From Saprospiraceae bacterium (GTDB lineage Bacteria; Bacteroidota; Bacteroidia; Chitinophagales; Saprospiraceae): a stretch of 64,000 bases of DNA. Positions 26,301 through 33,500 of the stretch are shown piece by piece. Within the stretch, counting starts at the first letter, position 1. Every line of letters starts with the position of its first letter. The stretch spans positions 1,240,001 through 1,304,000 of the forward strand of contig JAWKLJ010000001.1 in NCBI GenBank assembly GCA_041392805.1, written 5' to 3'. A program made the position numbers and the translations under genes. The notes under the pieces were generated by a model. That model had not been told where the DNA came from. It saw nothing but the letters and a program-made list of their open reading frames with translations, and searched no databases.

Positions 26301-29300
26301 TCCGCTAGTTCCTTCCCGATATTGCCATTGATATTGAACCTCCGAGTCATCCAAATCGCAACCTCCTCCACTTTCTAATTCAATATCTATTAGTTTATTT
26401 GCACCATATTGTTCGCCAACGCCAACTGGCTCTGAGCAAGAAGTATGCAATTCAACCGTTTGGAGTAAGGTTCCTCCTTGTGAATCAAAAATTAAAATCA
26501 CAGTTACCCCTCTAAGCCTGGACTCTCCTCCGTTGGCAGCATCAATCACATAGGTATCATTCAGGCTTACATTACCAGCAAACCAAATCAATCCTACATT
26601 ATAATTTAGTTTATTACTCGCAATAATATATACCTCTGAATCAAATCCAGGGTCTCCTGAGCAAGAGGTAATATTGCTGTTCTGAGCTGTCACCGTAGCA
26701 TTACAATCCTCTCCTGTATATTGCATAGTCATCCGTACCGGTTTATCAGCACCATCTGAAAAGCAACAATTGATGATGCAATTGGGTGCAGATGCGGGGG
26801 TCAGGCTAATAATTTCTGATGGATCAAAAGCCTCACAATTCTCTTCATCATTTCCAATAGTACCTGGATTGTCAATATTTCCATTTATGACTAGGATAAT
26901 ATCAGCTGAATTGGAACAACCGTTAACATCCGTATAGGTGTAGGTAATGGTATGAATGCCCGGACCAGCCACAGTGGTGTTAATATTAGAACCCGTCACT
27001 CCTGGGCCGCTAAAAGTCCCTCCTGGAGGGGTTGCGGAAAGACCAACCAAACCATCGTCCTCGCATAATGCATCGATAGCGGGAAAATTGATGCTTGGCA
27101 AAGCATGTATAATCAAGACGACAGGGGTTCGACTATCGCTCAAACAACCGCTTATGATATTGCGTGTTTCTGCATAGAAAGTTCCTGCTCCCGTGGGTGT
27201 ATAAGACAAAGTTCCACTAGCCAGTAAGGTTCCTCCACTTGGTGCACTATACCAATCAACTGTTTTTTGACCAAGAATGTTGTTTGTTAATGATACCGTC
27301 AAAGTAGGGATCGTTTCTCCAATACAAATTTCCTGATCTCCTCCACTGATAGGTTCATCAATATCGGGGCACAGACAGTTGGGAGCAGTTATATTTAAGA
27401 TAGATTGACAACCAGTAGTCGAATTGGTAGCTGTAACGGTTATGCCTGTACCATTAGGAATATTTTCGATGGTAAATGACCCACCGCCATTATTTACGAT
27501 GCTACCCGCTGTTGTACTTATTTGATCCCCGTCCGTGATGGTAAGGTCTACATAATAACTGGTAAATAAAACCAGGATAACACATTGTTTTTCATCCACC
27601 GTAATCCCAGGATTGGGATTTACGGTAACCGTCACATCATCGGTATCAATACATCCATTTTCATCTGTTACCGTGACGGTATAGACGGTGGTTGTAGTAG
27701 GACTCACATTAATACTTACCCCACTCGCTCCATTACTCCACTCATAAGTCAAGGTACCCGTTCCACCTGTGGTACCACTTGCAGAAAGTTGCGTGCTTTG
27801 ACCAAGACAAATTGCCACATCATCTCCCGCATCTGCAATTGGCCCAGGCTGATCCGTCAAAGTCACTGTCCCCAAATTAACCGGACAATCATCATCTCCC
27901 CATCGCACCCAAACACCATAAGAACCAGGTGCTAATCCGGTGAAAGCCGCAACACCGGAGTTATCAGCTACATTCAAAGGATAAGTACTTCCCCCGTCTA
28001 TGCTAAATTCAATATTAGACCGACCTGGCGTATCAGAAAATGTGAAGGTGATAATGCCATTATTGAATCCGCAAGAAGGATTTGTGTTACTCACCACAGC
28101 GCTAGGGTTTGCTAGCACAGTAATGGTAACCTCACCAGTATCTTCACAGCTATTTCCATTTGCATCGGTAACGGTAACTGAATAGGTAGTCGTTGCAGAC
28201 GGAGAAACTGTTTTAGTAGAACCTGTTCCTAAACTATTATCCCAAGTAAAAGTATAAGGAGCAGTTCCTCCTGTTGCACTAGCATTTAAAATTACACTTT
28301 CACCAGCACATATCGTTTCATCAGTTAATGGGTTTAATGAAATAGGAGAAACAATCGTCACCATATAATCTTCCACTTCACCTCCCGTTTCTGCCGCAGT
28401 AGGTGAACTGATCGTACTATCGTCTATCCTAAAACGAGCATAGGTCGTTCCACAGATTGCACCTGCAGGAACCTCAAAGGTGAAGTTCACATACTGGACA
28501 CTATTACTATTTGTCGTAATATTATAGTTATCAATAATTTTTTCGCTGGCGCTAAACGTGCCATTTCCATCAAAATCAATCCATGCCGTCATCCAGTCAT
28601 TAGTGTGGCATTGATTCATAATGCCTACCGTGATTTGTTTCTGGGTATTAGGAACAAGCGTGGCGCCCCCCGTCCAAGTCACACCATCTTCATCATCCAG
28701 GTTGTCAGTGTCATCACCATCGGCATTGGTACTATAAGCAGAAACCGTTTCTGCATCTACATAAGTCCCCAAATGCACCCGACATTCATCCTCTATGATA
28801 TGGTAAGGATTACCATAAGACGACGGTGCATCTGCGTAATCCCTAACGGGGAAACAACCTGTCTCGATATAAGGCTGAACAGTTGCAATGCTTGGCTCAT
28901 AAATCACCAGCTGCTCTGCAATGCCGCCTACCGCATAAGGCACCCGGGTTATCGCCTGGTTACACAACCCATTGCAATTAGGATTGGTTTGGGAAAAATA
29001 CCAAATGGCAGAGTTGATTGATGAGAAAGAATAACCTTGGGCAGTTCCCTGACACAATACATAAGCTATTCGTTCCGCTGCCAACTCTTTTTCGGCATAG
29101 GTAGCCGTACTATTGGAACCAAAAATAGTGGTCGTAATAATTGAAAGATTGCTGATACCTACTCTACGTTCGAAAGTAACGCTTCCGTAAGGATATCCCC
29201 TAGCAGGCGTTGGCTCGGTAAGGCTAAAGTCCAAACAATAAGCCCTTACCGAAGGTTGCACGACACAACTTGGGTCCACATAAGCAATACAACCTAAATA

Positions 29301-29885
29301 ATCATCATCTGCAAAAATATACGTATCGGGATCAAGATAAGACCTATTGATGGTAATGTTTTGGTTATCGCAGTTGGTGTAACTAAAGTTCCCTGTTCCA
29401 CAAGCACCACGATCATTGAAGGTACAACCATGACGCAGCAGGTAATCTTGTTGGATGGTCTGCGCCATACAGCCGTCAGCTTCTCTAGTAATCGTAAACT
29501 GTCGATAACTATCGGGTATCATTCGATCAAGAATGATGGAATTACCCGTTTTCCTGAGACCAGTATAGCTTTTGATCAACTTGTCCCCCTTGAGCATTCT
29601 CAAGGCATAGGTGGACAAAATTTCATCTGTCTCTGCCAATTCCAATACAATCCGGCCATCACCCGCTCCACAAGCGGTCTCCGCATGGATCGTAACAGCA
29701 TGTATGGAAAGGGATTGGCAGGGTTCTACCCGAACATCACCGGCCAGCTCTTGCGTAAGCAATTCTTGGCCTTTCAACGGAAAGGATAGACTCATTAAGG
29801 AAAGAGAAAAGAACAAGAAAAGCGTAAATTTCTTGGGATGACTTAAGTTCAATAGGGATTTTTCGAATACGTACACGTTTGCCAT
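5352..29885 (-). CDS. Giant secreted multidomain Ig-like repeat adhesin (8177 residues to the frameshift)
   Basis: Probable cell-surface adhesin. The N-terminus has a positively charged, hydrophobic signal peptide (about residues 18-40). Residues about 210-300 contain AYCLDF, VLCQG and SAIWYF, resembling a Cys-Gln thioester adhesin domain (tentative). A GEVED domain follows (about 350-510, YADAPSSYG to GEVEDYMV). Next come PKD/Ig-like domains and several SprB-like modules with an IEFSLDGG core. A choice-of-anchor A domain spans about 1680-1975, and further PKD modules lead to about 2387. From there to the end are 62 Ig-like units of 93 residues in A-B-C order. The last about 20 residues (from VNWMIS) are out of frame after a 4-base loss near 5418, so the real protein is longer. 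No C-terminal sorting signal is visible because that end lies beyond the readable sequence; T9SS export is inferred from the neighbour at 30578-35674. The start at 29885 gives the signal peptide. Confidence 0.85.
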   Translation of the reverse strand: MANVYVFEKSLLNLSHPKKFTLFLFFSLSLMSLSFPLKGQELLTQELAGDVRVEPCQSLSIHAVTIHAETACGAGDGRIVLELAETDEILSTYALRMLKGDKLIKSYTGLRKTGNSIILDRMIPDSYRQFTITREADGCMAQTIQQDYLLRHGCTFNDRGACGTGNFSYTNCDNQNITINRSYLDPDTYIFADDDYLGCIAYVDPSCVVQPSVRAYCLDFSLTEPTPARGYPYGSVTFERRVGISNLSIITTTIFGSNSTATYAEKELAAERIAYVLCQGTAQGYSFSSINSAIWYFSQTNPNCNGLCNQAITRVPYAVGGIAEQLVIYEPSIATVQPYIETGCFPVRDYADAPSSYGNPYHIIEDECRVHLGTYVDAETVSAYSTNADGDDTDNLDDEDGVTWTGGATLVPNTQKQITVGIMNQCHTNDWMTAWIDFDGNGTFSASEKIIDNYNITTNSNSVQYVNFTFEVPAGAICGTTYARFRIDDSTISSPTAAETGGEVEDYMVTIVSPISLNPLTDETICAGESVILNASATGGTAPYTFTWDNSLGTGSTKTVSPSATTTYSVTVTDANGNSCEDTGEVTITVLANPSAVVSNTNPSCGFNNGIITFTFSDTPGRSNIEFSIDGGSTYPLNVADNSGVAAFTGLAPGSYGVWVRWGDDDCPVNLGTVTLTDQPGPIADAGDDVAICLGQSTQLSASGTTGGTGTLTYEWSNGASGVSINVSPTTTTVYTVTVTDENGCIDTDDVTVTVNPNPGITVDEKQCVILVLFTSYYVDLTITDGDQISTTAGSIVNNGGGSFTIENIPNGTGITVTATNSTTGCQSILNITAPNCLCPDIDEPISGGDQEICIGETIPTLTVSLTNNILGQKTVDWYSAPSGGTLLASGTLSYTPTGAGTFYAETRNIISGCLSDSRTPVVLIIHALPSINFPAIDALCEDDGLVGLSATPPGGTFSGPGVTGSNINTTVAGPGIHTITYTYTDVNGCSNSADIILVINGNIDNPGTIGNDEENCEAFDPSEIISLTPASAPNCIINCCFSDGADKPVRMTMQYTGEDCNATVTAQNSNITSCSGDPGFDSEVYIIASNKLNYNVGLIWFAGNVSLNDTYVIDAANGGESRLRGVTVILIFDSQGGTLLQTVELHTSCSEPVGVGEQYGANKLIDIELESGGGCDLDDSEVQYQWQYREGTSGTWIDILGATGESYDPSTISTTTQYRRVASNCCDSQASNVVTKTVFPELVVSAGDDETICNGGSITLTASLSSGTGTIIYSWSNGGTGPSITVNPTVTTTYTVTAEDENGCTAEDEIIVIVNDLPQGTLSATEASCDLDDGTITITFPDHPTRTAIEFSLDGGVNYLTAVLDNTGSVTYSGIVPGTYNIWARWDNDDCPADLGSVTINEAAEPVASINITGGSAICSEESVTFSATDQGVGVTYSWDFGVNANPATATGIGPHTVIYTLPSVQLGNVTATITLTVDKDNCSDSDQTNVTILDAPEATVSSTNPTCGVDNGTITFNFPDNPNRSTIKFSLDGGLTYPYSVLDNIGSTTISNLPAGSYNIWTIWGNDECPYDLGTVSLTNEEGPAITPADDKTICNGEFVTLTATATGGTGTLTYLWSNGGTNTSITVNPTSTVTYTVTVEDENGCTAVDEIVVNVNPNPTANAGPDQEVCECLTFSNSVITTTASEFNAFVEGNITFEGGESEGPVAAGGNLTINGNYNIALNAAGTFIVGSDANPSALIIGGRVFYTSGSGVNVLNNGYVKIGNLTGSNVFSELNGSTVNTRITPNGFDSNPKISLTLSQPAASVGQSNVINFASNFSTFRSNSTALSALSANTSISGSGTGTVTLSAGQVNVINITGSSLNTYNQLTFSNTPSSTQPLVVNVDVSGSFIWSLPTFAGISDAHGRYILWNFYNASSVTINGGQTVYGTMLAPNAAFTKNSSGNINGQVIVASYIHKSGEIHNYPFQASLGQGACEDSGREVTLSATGGVSYEWSTGETTPSISVNPLVTTTYYVTVTDGNNCTDVDEVVVTVLDRPDVTMNPIGPFCENDGSINLSASPGGGIFSGPGVTGTTFNPQDAGPGTHTITYTVVNANGCEGSASINVVVNSISELSVDSVDPLCVDDAVITLTASPLGGTFTGNGVSGNSFDPAAAGGGNHTITYTYTNGDNCTSSESITIVVDDTDISIEGGESEIGICVGNDVVFSVIYSSTLSPYTAIQFYRFDSPQTNPYTSTDPSVLIGDITPPSTNLITIPAAQFPNAGTTPVVYYVYGIVNPNPIAGYCEPFVEYVVTVYPNPTVTISVDNAEVCLDGAATLSAIVTGGSGTFSYQWQSSPNNITWTDISGATDLTYDAPTNVEGITYYQIIVSDAGNGCDDAISNVVSVTVVPDIVITANPTDDSICEGGTSTMSVAITGGSGTISYQWQSSSSISGPFADISGATNATYTTDVLTTTTYYQVVVSASASGCEAATSGIATITVIPDIEINADPADDTICEGGTSTLSVGITGGAGTISYQWQSSLSATGPFADIAGATNSSYTTDPLTVTTYYQVIVSANASGCESAISEVATVTVLDDIAITAQPSDDSVCEGGSSDLSVTVSGGAGTISYQWQSSSSATGPFADIIGATNANYTTPALTTTTYYQVIITASASDCDAVTSAVAAVTVVPDIVITANPTDDSICEGGTSTMSVAITGGSGTISYQWQSSSSISGPFADISGATNATYTTDVLTTTTYYQVVVSASASGCEAATSGIATITVIPDIDISTDPSDDTICEGGTSTLSVGITGGAGTISYQWQSSLSATGPFADIAGATDATYTTDPLTVTTYYQVIVSASASGCESVTSEVATITVLDDIAITAQPSDDSVCEGGSSDLSVTVSGGAGTVSYQWQSSSSVSGPFADITGATNANYTTPALTTTTYYQVIITASASDCDAVTSAVAAVTVVPDIVITANPTDDSICEGGTSTMSVAITGGTGTISYQWQSSSSISGPFADISGATNATYTTDALTSTTYYQVIVSASASGCEAATSGIATITVIPDIEINANPSDDTICEGGTSTLSVGITGGAGTISYQWQSSLSATGPFADIAGATDATYTTDPLTVTTYYQVIVSASASGCESATSEVATVTVLDDIAITAQPSDDSVCEGGSSDLSVTVSGGAGTVSYQWQSSSSATGPFADIIGATNANYTTLALSTTTYYQVIITASASDCDAVTSAVAAVTVVPDIVITANPTDDSICEGGTSTMSVAITGGSGTISYQWQSSSSISGPFADISGATNATYTTDVLTTTTYYQVVVSASASGCEAATSGIATITVIPDIEINADPADDTICEGGTSTLSVGITGGAGTITYQWQSSSSATGPFADISGATNATYTTDPLTVTTYYQVIVSASASGCESAISEVATVTVLDDIAITAQPSDDSVCEGGSSDLSVTVSGGAGTISYQWQSSSSVTGPFADIIGATNANYTTPALSTTTYYQVIITASASDCDAVTSAVAAVTVVPDIVITANPTDDSICEGGTSTMSVAITGGSGTITYQWQSSSSISGPFTDISGATNATYITDVLTTTTYYQVVVSASASGCEAATSGIATITVIPDIVINADPSDDTICEGGTSTLSVGITGGAGTVSYQWQSSLSATGPFADIAGATNATYTTDPLTVTTYYQVIVSASASGCESVTSEVATVTVLDDIAITAQPSDDSVCEGGSSDLSVTVSGGAGTISYQWQSSSSASGPFVDIAGATNATYTTDALTSTTYYQVIITASASDCDAVTSAVAAVTVVPDIVITANPTDDSICEGGTSTMSVAITGGSGTISYQWQSSSSISGPFADISGATNATYTTDVLTSTTYYQVIVSASASGCEAATSGIATITVIPDIVINADPSDDTICEGGTSTMSVGITGGAGTITYQWQSSLSATGPFADIIGATDATYTTDPLTVTTYYQVIVNASASGCESAISEVATVTVLDDIAITAQPSDDSVCEGGSSDLSVTVSGGAGTVSYQWQSSSSATGPFADIIGATNANYTTPALTTTTYYQVVITASASDCDAVTSAVAAVTVVPDIVITANPTDDSICEGGTSTMSVAITGGTGTISYQWQSSSSISGPFADISGATNATYTTDVLTTTTYYQVVVSASASGCEAATSGIATITVIPDIVINADPADDTICEGGTSTLSVGITGGAGTISYQWQSSSSISGPFADIAGATDATYTTDPLTVTTYYQVIVSASASGCESAISEVATVTVLDDIAITAQPSDDSVCEGGSSDLSVTVSGGAGTISYQWQSSSSVSGPFADIIGATNATYTTDALTSTTYYQVIITASASDCDAVTSAVATVTVVPDIVITANPTDDSICEGGTSTMSVAITGGSGTISYQWQSSSSISGPFADISGATNATYTTDVLTTTTYYQVVVSASASGCEAATSGIATITVIPDIEINADPADDTICEGGTSTLSVGITGGAGTISYQWQSSSSATGPFADIAGATDATYTTDPLTVTTYYQVIVSASASGCESATSEVATVTVLDDIAITAQPSDDSVCEGGISDLSVTVSGGAGTISYQWQSSSSATGPFADIIGATNANYTTPALTTTTYYQVIITASASDCDAVTSAVAEVEVIDDIVITANPTDDSICEGGTSTMSVAITGGTGTISYQWQSSSSISGPFADISGATNATYTTDVLTTTTYYQVVVSASASGCEAATSGIATITVIPDIDINANPSDDTICEGGTSTLSVGITGGAGTISYQWQSSLSATGPFADIAGATNATYTTDPLTVTTYYQVIVSASASGCESAISEVATVTVLDDIAITAQPSDDSVCEGGSSDLSVTVSGGAGTISYQWQSSSSATGPFADILGATNANYTTPALTTTTYYQVIITASASDCDAVTSAVATVTVVPDIVITANPTDDSICEGGTSTMSVAITGGSGTISYQWQSSSSISGPFADISGATNATYTTDVLTTTTYYQVVVSASASGCEAATSGIATITVIPDIVINADPADDTICEGGTSTLSVGITGGAGTISYQWQSSSSATGPFADIAGATNASYTTDPLTVTTYYQVIVSASASGCESAISEVATVTVLDDIAITAQPSDDSVCEGGSSDLSVTVSGGAGTVSYQWQSSSSATGPFADIIGATNANYTTPALTTTTYYQVIITASASDCDAVTSAVATVTVVPDIVITANPTDNSICEGGTSTMSVAITGGSGTISYQWQSSSSISGPFADISGATNATYTTDVLTTTTYYQVVVSASASGCEAATSGIATITVIPDIVINADPSDDTICEGGTSTLSVGITGGAGTISYQWQSSLSATGPFADIIGATDATYTTDPLTVTTYYQVIVSASASGCESTTSEVATVTVLDDIAITAQPSDDSVCEGGSSDLSVTVSGGAGTISYQWQSSTSVSGPFADITGATNANYTTPALSTTTYYQVIITASASDCDAVTSAVATVTVVPDIVITANPTDDSICEGGTSTMSVAITGGSGTISYQWQSSSSISGPFADISGATNATYTTDVLTTTTYYQVVVSASASGCEAATSGIATITVIPDIEINADPSDNTICEGGTSTLSVGITGGAGTITYQWQSSSSATGPFADIAGATNSSYTTDPLTVTTYYQVIVSASASGCESATSEVATVTVLDDIAITAQPSDDSVCEGGSSDLSVTVSGGAGTISYQWQSSSSVSGPFADIIGATNANYTTLALTSTTYYQVIITASASDCDAVTSAVATVTVVPDIVITANPTDDSICEGGTSTMSVAITGGTGTISYQWQSSSSISGPFADISGATNATYTTDVLTTTTYYQVVVSASASGCDAATSGIATITVIPDIEINADPSDDTICEGGTSTLSVGITGGAGTISYQWQSSLSATGPFADIAGATDATYTTDPLTVTTYYQVIVSASASGCESATSEVAMVTVLDDIAITAQPSDDSVCEGGSSDLSVTVSGGAGTISYQWQSSSSVSGPFADILGATNANYTTLALSTTTYYQVIITASASDCDAVTSAVAAVTVVPDIVITANPTDDSICEGGTSTMSVAITGGTGTISYQWQSSSSISGPFADISGATNATYTTDVLTTTTYYQVVVSASASGCEAATSGIATITVIPDIVINADPSDDTICEGGTSTLSVGITGGAGTISYQWQSSLSATGPFADISGATNATYTTDPLTVTTYYQVIVSASASGCESATSEVATVTVLDDIAITAQPSDDSVCEGGSSDLSVTVSGGAGTISYQWQSSSSASGPFADIIGATNATYTTDALTSTTYYQVIITASASDCDAVTSAVAAVTVVPDIVITANPTDDSICEGGTSTMSVAITGGTGTISYQWQSSSSISGPFADISGATNATYTTDVLTTTTYYQVVVSASASGCEAATSGIATITVIPDIVINADPSDDTICEGGTSTLSVGITGGAGTITYQWQSSLSATGPFADIIGATNSSYTTDPLTVTTYYQVIVSASASGCESAISEVATVTVLDDIAITAQPSDDSVCEGGSSDLSVTVSGGAGTVSYQWQSSSSASGPFADIIGATNANYTTPALTTTTYYQVIITASASDCDAVTSAVAAVTVVPDIVITANPTDDSICEGGISTMSVAITGGTGTITYQWQSSSSISGPFADISGATNATYTTDALTSTTYYQVIVSASASGCDAATSGIATITVIPDIDINAEPSDDTICEGGTSTLSVGITGGAGTISYQWQSSLSATGPFADIAGATNATYTTDPLTVTTYYQVIVSASASGCESAISEVATVTVLDDIAITAQPSDDSVCEGGSSDLSVTVSGGAGTVSYQWQSSSSASGPFADIIGATNATYTTDALTSTTYYQVIITASASDCDAVTSAVAAVTVVPDIVITANPTDDSICEGGTSTMSVAITGGSGTISYQWQSSSSISGPFADISGATNATYTTDVLTTTTYYQVVVSASASGCEAATSGIATITVIPDIVINANPSDDTICEGGTSTLSVGITGGAGTITYQWQSSSSVTGPFADIAGATNASYTTDPLTVTTYYQVIVSASASGCESATSEIATVTVLDDIAITAQPSDDSVCEGGSSDLSVTVSGGAGTISYQWQSSSSASGPFADITGATNANYTTPALTTTTYYQVIITASASDCDAVTSAVAAVTVVPDIVITANPTDDSICEGGTSTMSVAITGGSGTISYQWQSSSSISGPFADISGATNATYTTDVLTTTTYYQVVVSASASGCEAATSGIATITVIPDIDINAEPADDTICEGGTSTLSVGITGGAGTISYQWQSSLSATGPFADISGATNSSYTTDPLTVTTYYQVIVSASASGCESATSEVATVTVLDDIAISAQPSDDSVCEGGSSELSVTVSGGAGTVSYQWQSSSSATGPFADIIGATNANYTTPALTTTTYYQVIITASASDCDAVTSAVATVTVVPDIVITANPTDDSICEGGTSTMSVAITGGSGTISYQWQSSSSISGPFADISGATNATYTTDVLTTTTYYQVVVSASASGCDAATSGIATITVIPDIDINAEPSDDTICEGGTSTLSVGITGGAGTISYQWQSSSSATGPFADIAGATDATYTTDPLTVTTYYQVIVSASASGCESATSEVATVTVLDDIAITAQPSDDSVCEGGSSDLSVTVSGGAGTISYQWQSSSSASGPFADIIGATNANYTTPALTTTTYYQVIITASASDCDAVTSAVAAVTVVPDIVITANPTDDSICEGGTSTMSVAITGGTGTISYQWQSSSSISGPFADISGATNATYTTDVLTTTTYYQVVVSASASGCEAATSGIATITVIPDIEINADPADDTICEGGTSTLSVGITGGAGTVSYQWQSSLSATGPFADIAGATDATYTTDPLTVTTYYQVIVSASASGCESATSEVATVTVLDDIAITAQPSDDSVCEGGSSDLSVTVSGGAGTVSYQWQSSSSATGPFADIIGATNANYTTPALTSTTYYQVIITASASDCDAVTSAVAAVTVVPDIVITANPTDDSICEGGTSTMSVAITGGSGTISYQWQSSSSISGPFADIIGATNATYTTDALTSTTYYQVIISASASGCEAATSGIATITVIPDIEINADPSDDTICEGGTSTLSVGITGGAGTITYQWQSSLSATGPFADIAGATDATYTTDPLTVTTYYQVIVSASASGCESATSEVATVNWMISRLPLSQVMIVYVKVAAQI

Positions 29886-30577
29886 AGTGTTGTCGTGTTG
29901 TTATCAATATTTAGGTCGTGTTCAAATACAATACAAGCCCCAGCCCAAACAATAATTAGGGGGAGCCATGAAATAAAATACATACTTGAATACGAACTAG
30001 CATTTGATAAGCAACTGTACTAAACAAATGTGCCCATATTCAAGATTTAGCCTAGTGGATAGACTGTACTACATTTTTCTTCGGAAAATTCTCGTCGGTA
30101 AGATAAAATGACGAATTTTAAATAGAAAAGAAGAAAACGTGTACGTCCATAGTGTTTCTGTTTTTCTTGAATTTGTGCTGTTACACACTGAAAGTTACCA
30201 TAACATGTACTTTCTGCTTAGTTCAGACCTGCTTAGGGGGAAAATTGAGAAGTTTCTAGATAAGAGGGTTTTTTCACCTCTTTTGAGGCTTTTATTAGGG
30301 ATGTGCGGCAAATATAGGTCTTAAATTTTTTTTTTTACTATTTAATTATTTATTTTTTTAAAAAATGTGACAGATCAAATTCGCTTTGTCTTCCATTTTA
30401 CACCAACAGGAATATTTTCGTTTGCAAAAAAAAGAAAAAAAATCACCTCAAAACCCTAAATATCAGCTATTTAAAAATAACCGCCTAGAATCTCGTACCA
30501 AGCAGGCCTTACATTTAATATTGTTTATTACGGCGGCCTCCTGCATTTGTTACAATTTCACGGTTCAGCAGATATAT
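29886..30577. other. Intergenic region between two large surface-protein genes
   Basis: An AT-rich spacer of 692 bases with long A/T runs (30326-30365, 30425-30445). It should contain the promoter of the giant adhesin, reading leftward, and the end of the transcript entering from 30578. I could not find a TTTG-N19-TAnnTTTG match in front of 29885. A short hairpin, cctc-tttt-gagg at about 30273-30284, is too weak to call a terminator. No convincing gene is seen. Confidence 0.5.
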
Positions 30578-33500
30578 TTAATTTTTTATCAAATGTATCA
30601 TTTTTTGACTCCACACGCCTCTAGGGGTCGTCATTTGACAATATAAAACACCACTTGGCCAATCCGTACCATCTATGCTTACCTGATGAGCCCCCTTTCC
30701 ATATGTGTTAATTTCTTTATATAACAATTGCCCATTAGCCGCAAAAATGGCCAATTGTACGAGGTTTTCTTCCTCCAGGTAAAAGGTGATATTCGTTCGA
30801 CCAGAAAAGGGATTAGGTGAATTTTGCAAGCGTACTGTTAATGGTACATCGCCGTTCCCCTCCTCAAATCGAAGGTTGATCCCAATGGTCTCCTCTTCCA
30901 AACCATAAGCCTCCGAAGGTGTAAACCCGCCCGCGGTTAAATGTTCCATTAATGCTCCATTGGTTTTGGTCGTAAATACCATTTCAAATAACAACATTCC
31001 CTCTTCGCCAAAAGTCATAATATCCGCGTTTGGCATATTCCAACTAACATTCAGCTCACCTTCCGCTAGATGGGGGGTACCCCAGTGACCAGGCTCCAAC
31101 AAACGGCCATGCATGGTTTCCAATGCTAAAGCATTTGCATTAAACCGCAAGCTAAATTGAAAGCCTTGCAGTGCTTCTCTGCTGCTTAAATAGACCGGAA
31201 CCCTAATCGTTTCACCTTTTTGAAAGGTCACATTAGTTATCGAAAGGTTAACCCCTTCTTCTGCCCTCGTGTCAACTGCTTCCTGGCTAGTATAGGTCAT
31301 ACCAACACTATGGTTTACATCACCTATTTTTAAACCGGTAAAATCAATGTTAGCCGCTTCTATTTGGTTTAAGTTATTGAGACTCACCCCTTCTGGGAAG
31401 ATATGGGCCCATGGGTTTCGATCATTCGGAAAAACATAATTGTCATCTATAAATCGCCAACTTGTATTGTTGACAAAAGTTTCGTCGATTCCCAGAATAA
31501 GTCGCCGAAGCGATATCAAATCAAGGGTGGTGATGTTGCCGGAATTGTTCACATCTGCGGCCAACAACTTATAGGGAGAATCCAATAAAGCAACGCCTAA
31601 GATATGTTTGGTAATCAAAATAAGGTCAAAAGTCGTCACACCATTCAAGGGATGCTCATCCCAATGTGGGGTAACCGTGTAGTCATACCCCGTCTGAAGA
31701 TTGCGAAGCTCATAAACGCCGCCTGAACCCGTTGTGGTGGCTTGTGGTGCTTCCGTGTTGCTACTTAGCATAATGTTGCTGCCTACGACAGGCACCCCTG
31801 TTTCTGTCCGAATGGTGCCACTCACCCGCGCGGTCTCACTACAAGCGACCTCTAGGTTGTTCTGTACTAATATGTAGGTTTCACACTTATCAAAATTTGG
31901 CCCACCTACCGAACCATCTAATTGCACCATGTAGGGATTTCCGGCATGATCCCAGGAATATATTTCCACCGCAACGGAGGGCATATCATCACAGGTCAGC
32001 ACCAGACTGGATTGCGCTCGAATCGTCTCCTCTCCTACTCGGTTAATGGAATATTCTAATGGCCCCAGGCAATCGTTGCTTATCCTCGTTAGAAAATCTG
32101 TTGCCCATATCACTACGGCACCGCTATCTGCTGTTCCATCTCCATCGGCATCGGTTCCAGGCGCCACTGGTGACAACTCCACAGCCAACCCATTGATACA
32201 AATGGGGGCATCAATATAACAATCAACCACCTCAAAAGGCAAATTGGTTCTACTCATATTGCCACACCCATCGGTGGCAAATACGACAAATGCATGAGAA
32301 CCAATAGGGTATTCTCTCAGGATTCTGAATTTCGGATATTCGCCATCTATTCCTTCGGTCGGCACATCTTCATCCAAGACGCCATCAAAGTTTTCATCAT
32401 AAAAAATTTCAAAGCTAATGTCAAACGGAGAACAAGCTTCAAATACCAAAAAGAAGTATTCTACCGGCGCTTTACAAGTGATATTATTAAAGCTACAAAA
32501 GGGCGGAGGAGGTGCGAAAAATACAGCCGGAGGGGTATGGTCGTAAATTTCCATTACCTGTGTATACTCCCAGAAACCATTGGAAGGCGTGGTTCGCCAA
32601 TAACCTTCTGGGTTGCTGCTACCGTCACATTGTTCGTCTTTCGTCCCTTCTGCCGGTATACTATTATTTTCGTCGTTATCAATATCGATATAAGTAGTGC
32701 CTCTCCTATTCAGCACCCATACGGCTTCTTCTCCTACTTCCCCGTCGCAGTCCTCATCTCGGCTAATGACAATCGGGTCCGATTCGCCGTCATACTCGCA
32801 CCAGTTAATTACCCGGTAGGTCCGATGCACCAAAAAGCAAGCATCTGGAGAAATATTAAATCGCTCATCCTTAACACTTACAGCCAATAAATCACATCCT
32901 ACCTCTCTGGTCATTATGGTATCTGGCGCAGGAAGGCCACATTCCGCCCGGGCATCTTTTGGAAATTTAATGTCATAATAATGCGATAAGCCCACTTGTA
33001 TCACCTGGCGGCACAACCCGCCAGCTACATTCCCATGGGCATCTTCCACCCTAAACATTCGCGTAATTTTACCTTCGCCACACTGGTCGAGGTCGATCTC
33101 TGGCACCAACTCTGTCCAGGAAGCCATGCAGTTATCGGATAATTCAGGGATGCCGAAAAGCTCCTGAAGCACTGTTACAGGTATCTCATTGTTTTCGTAA
33201 TAGGGTAATTCATCACAAAACACATTTTTGTCATGTGGCGGGGTACAAATAGGCAACTCCTTGTCTTCCACCAATACGTTCATCCAGCAACTACTCCGGT
33301 TGCCCGATAAATCGGTTACCAAAAGTTCTACCTTAATCAGACTATCGACATCACAACAACCCAATTCGACAAAATCTCCCCAGGGACCATAGGCCGCCTC
33401 CGTATCAGTGCAGGCACTGTCCGTATTGTACCACCTACGCACTTCCATTTTGTCAATGCCACATTCATCCCAACTTCCTTCATCCACTTGCTCGGTACTG

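Noticed and set aside
29886..29960. Promoter for the giant adhesin near TATTTG upstream of 29885
   Set aside because: The spacing to the nearest TTTG and the -7 match are both poor; not enough to call.
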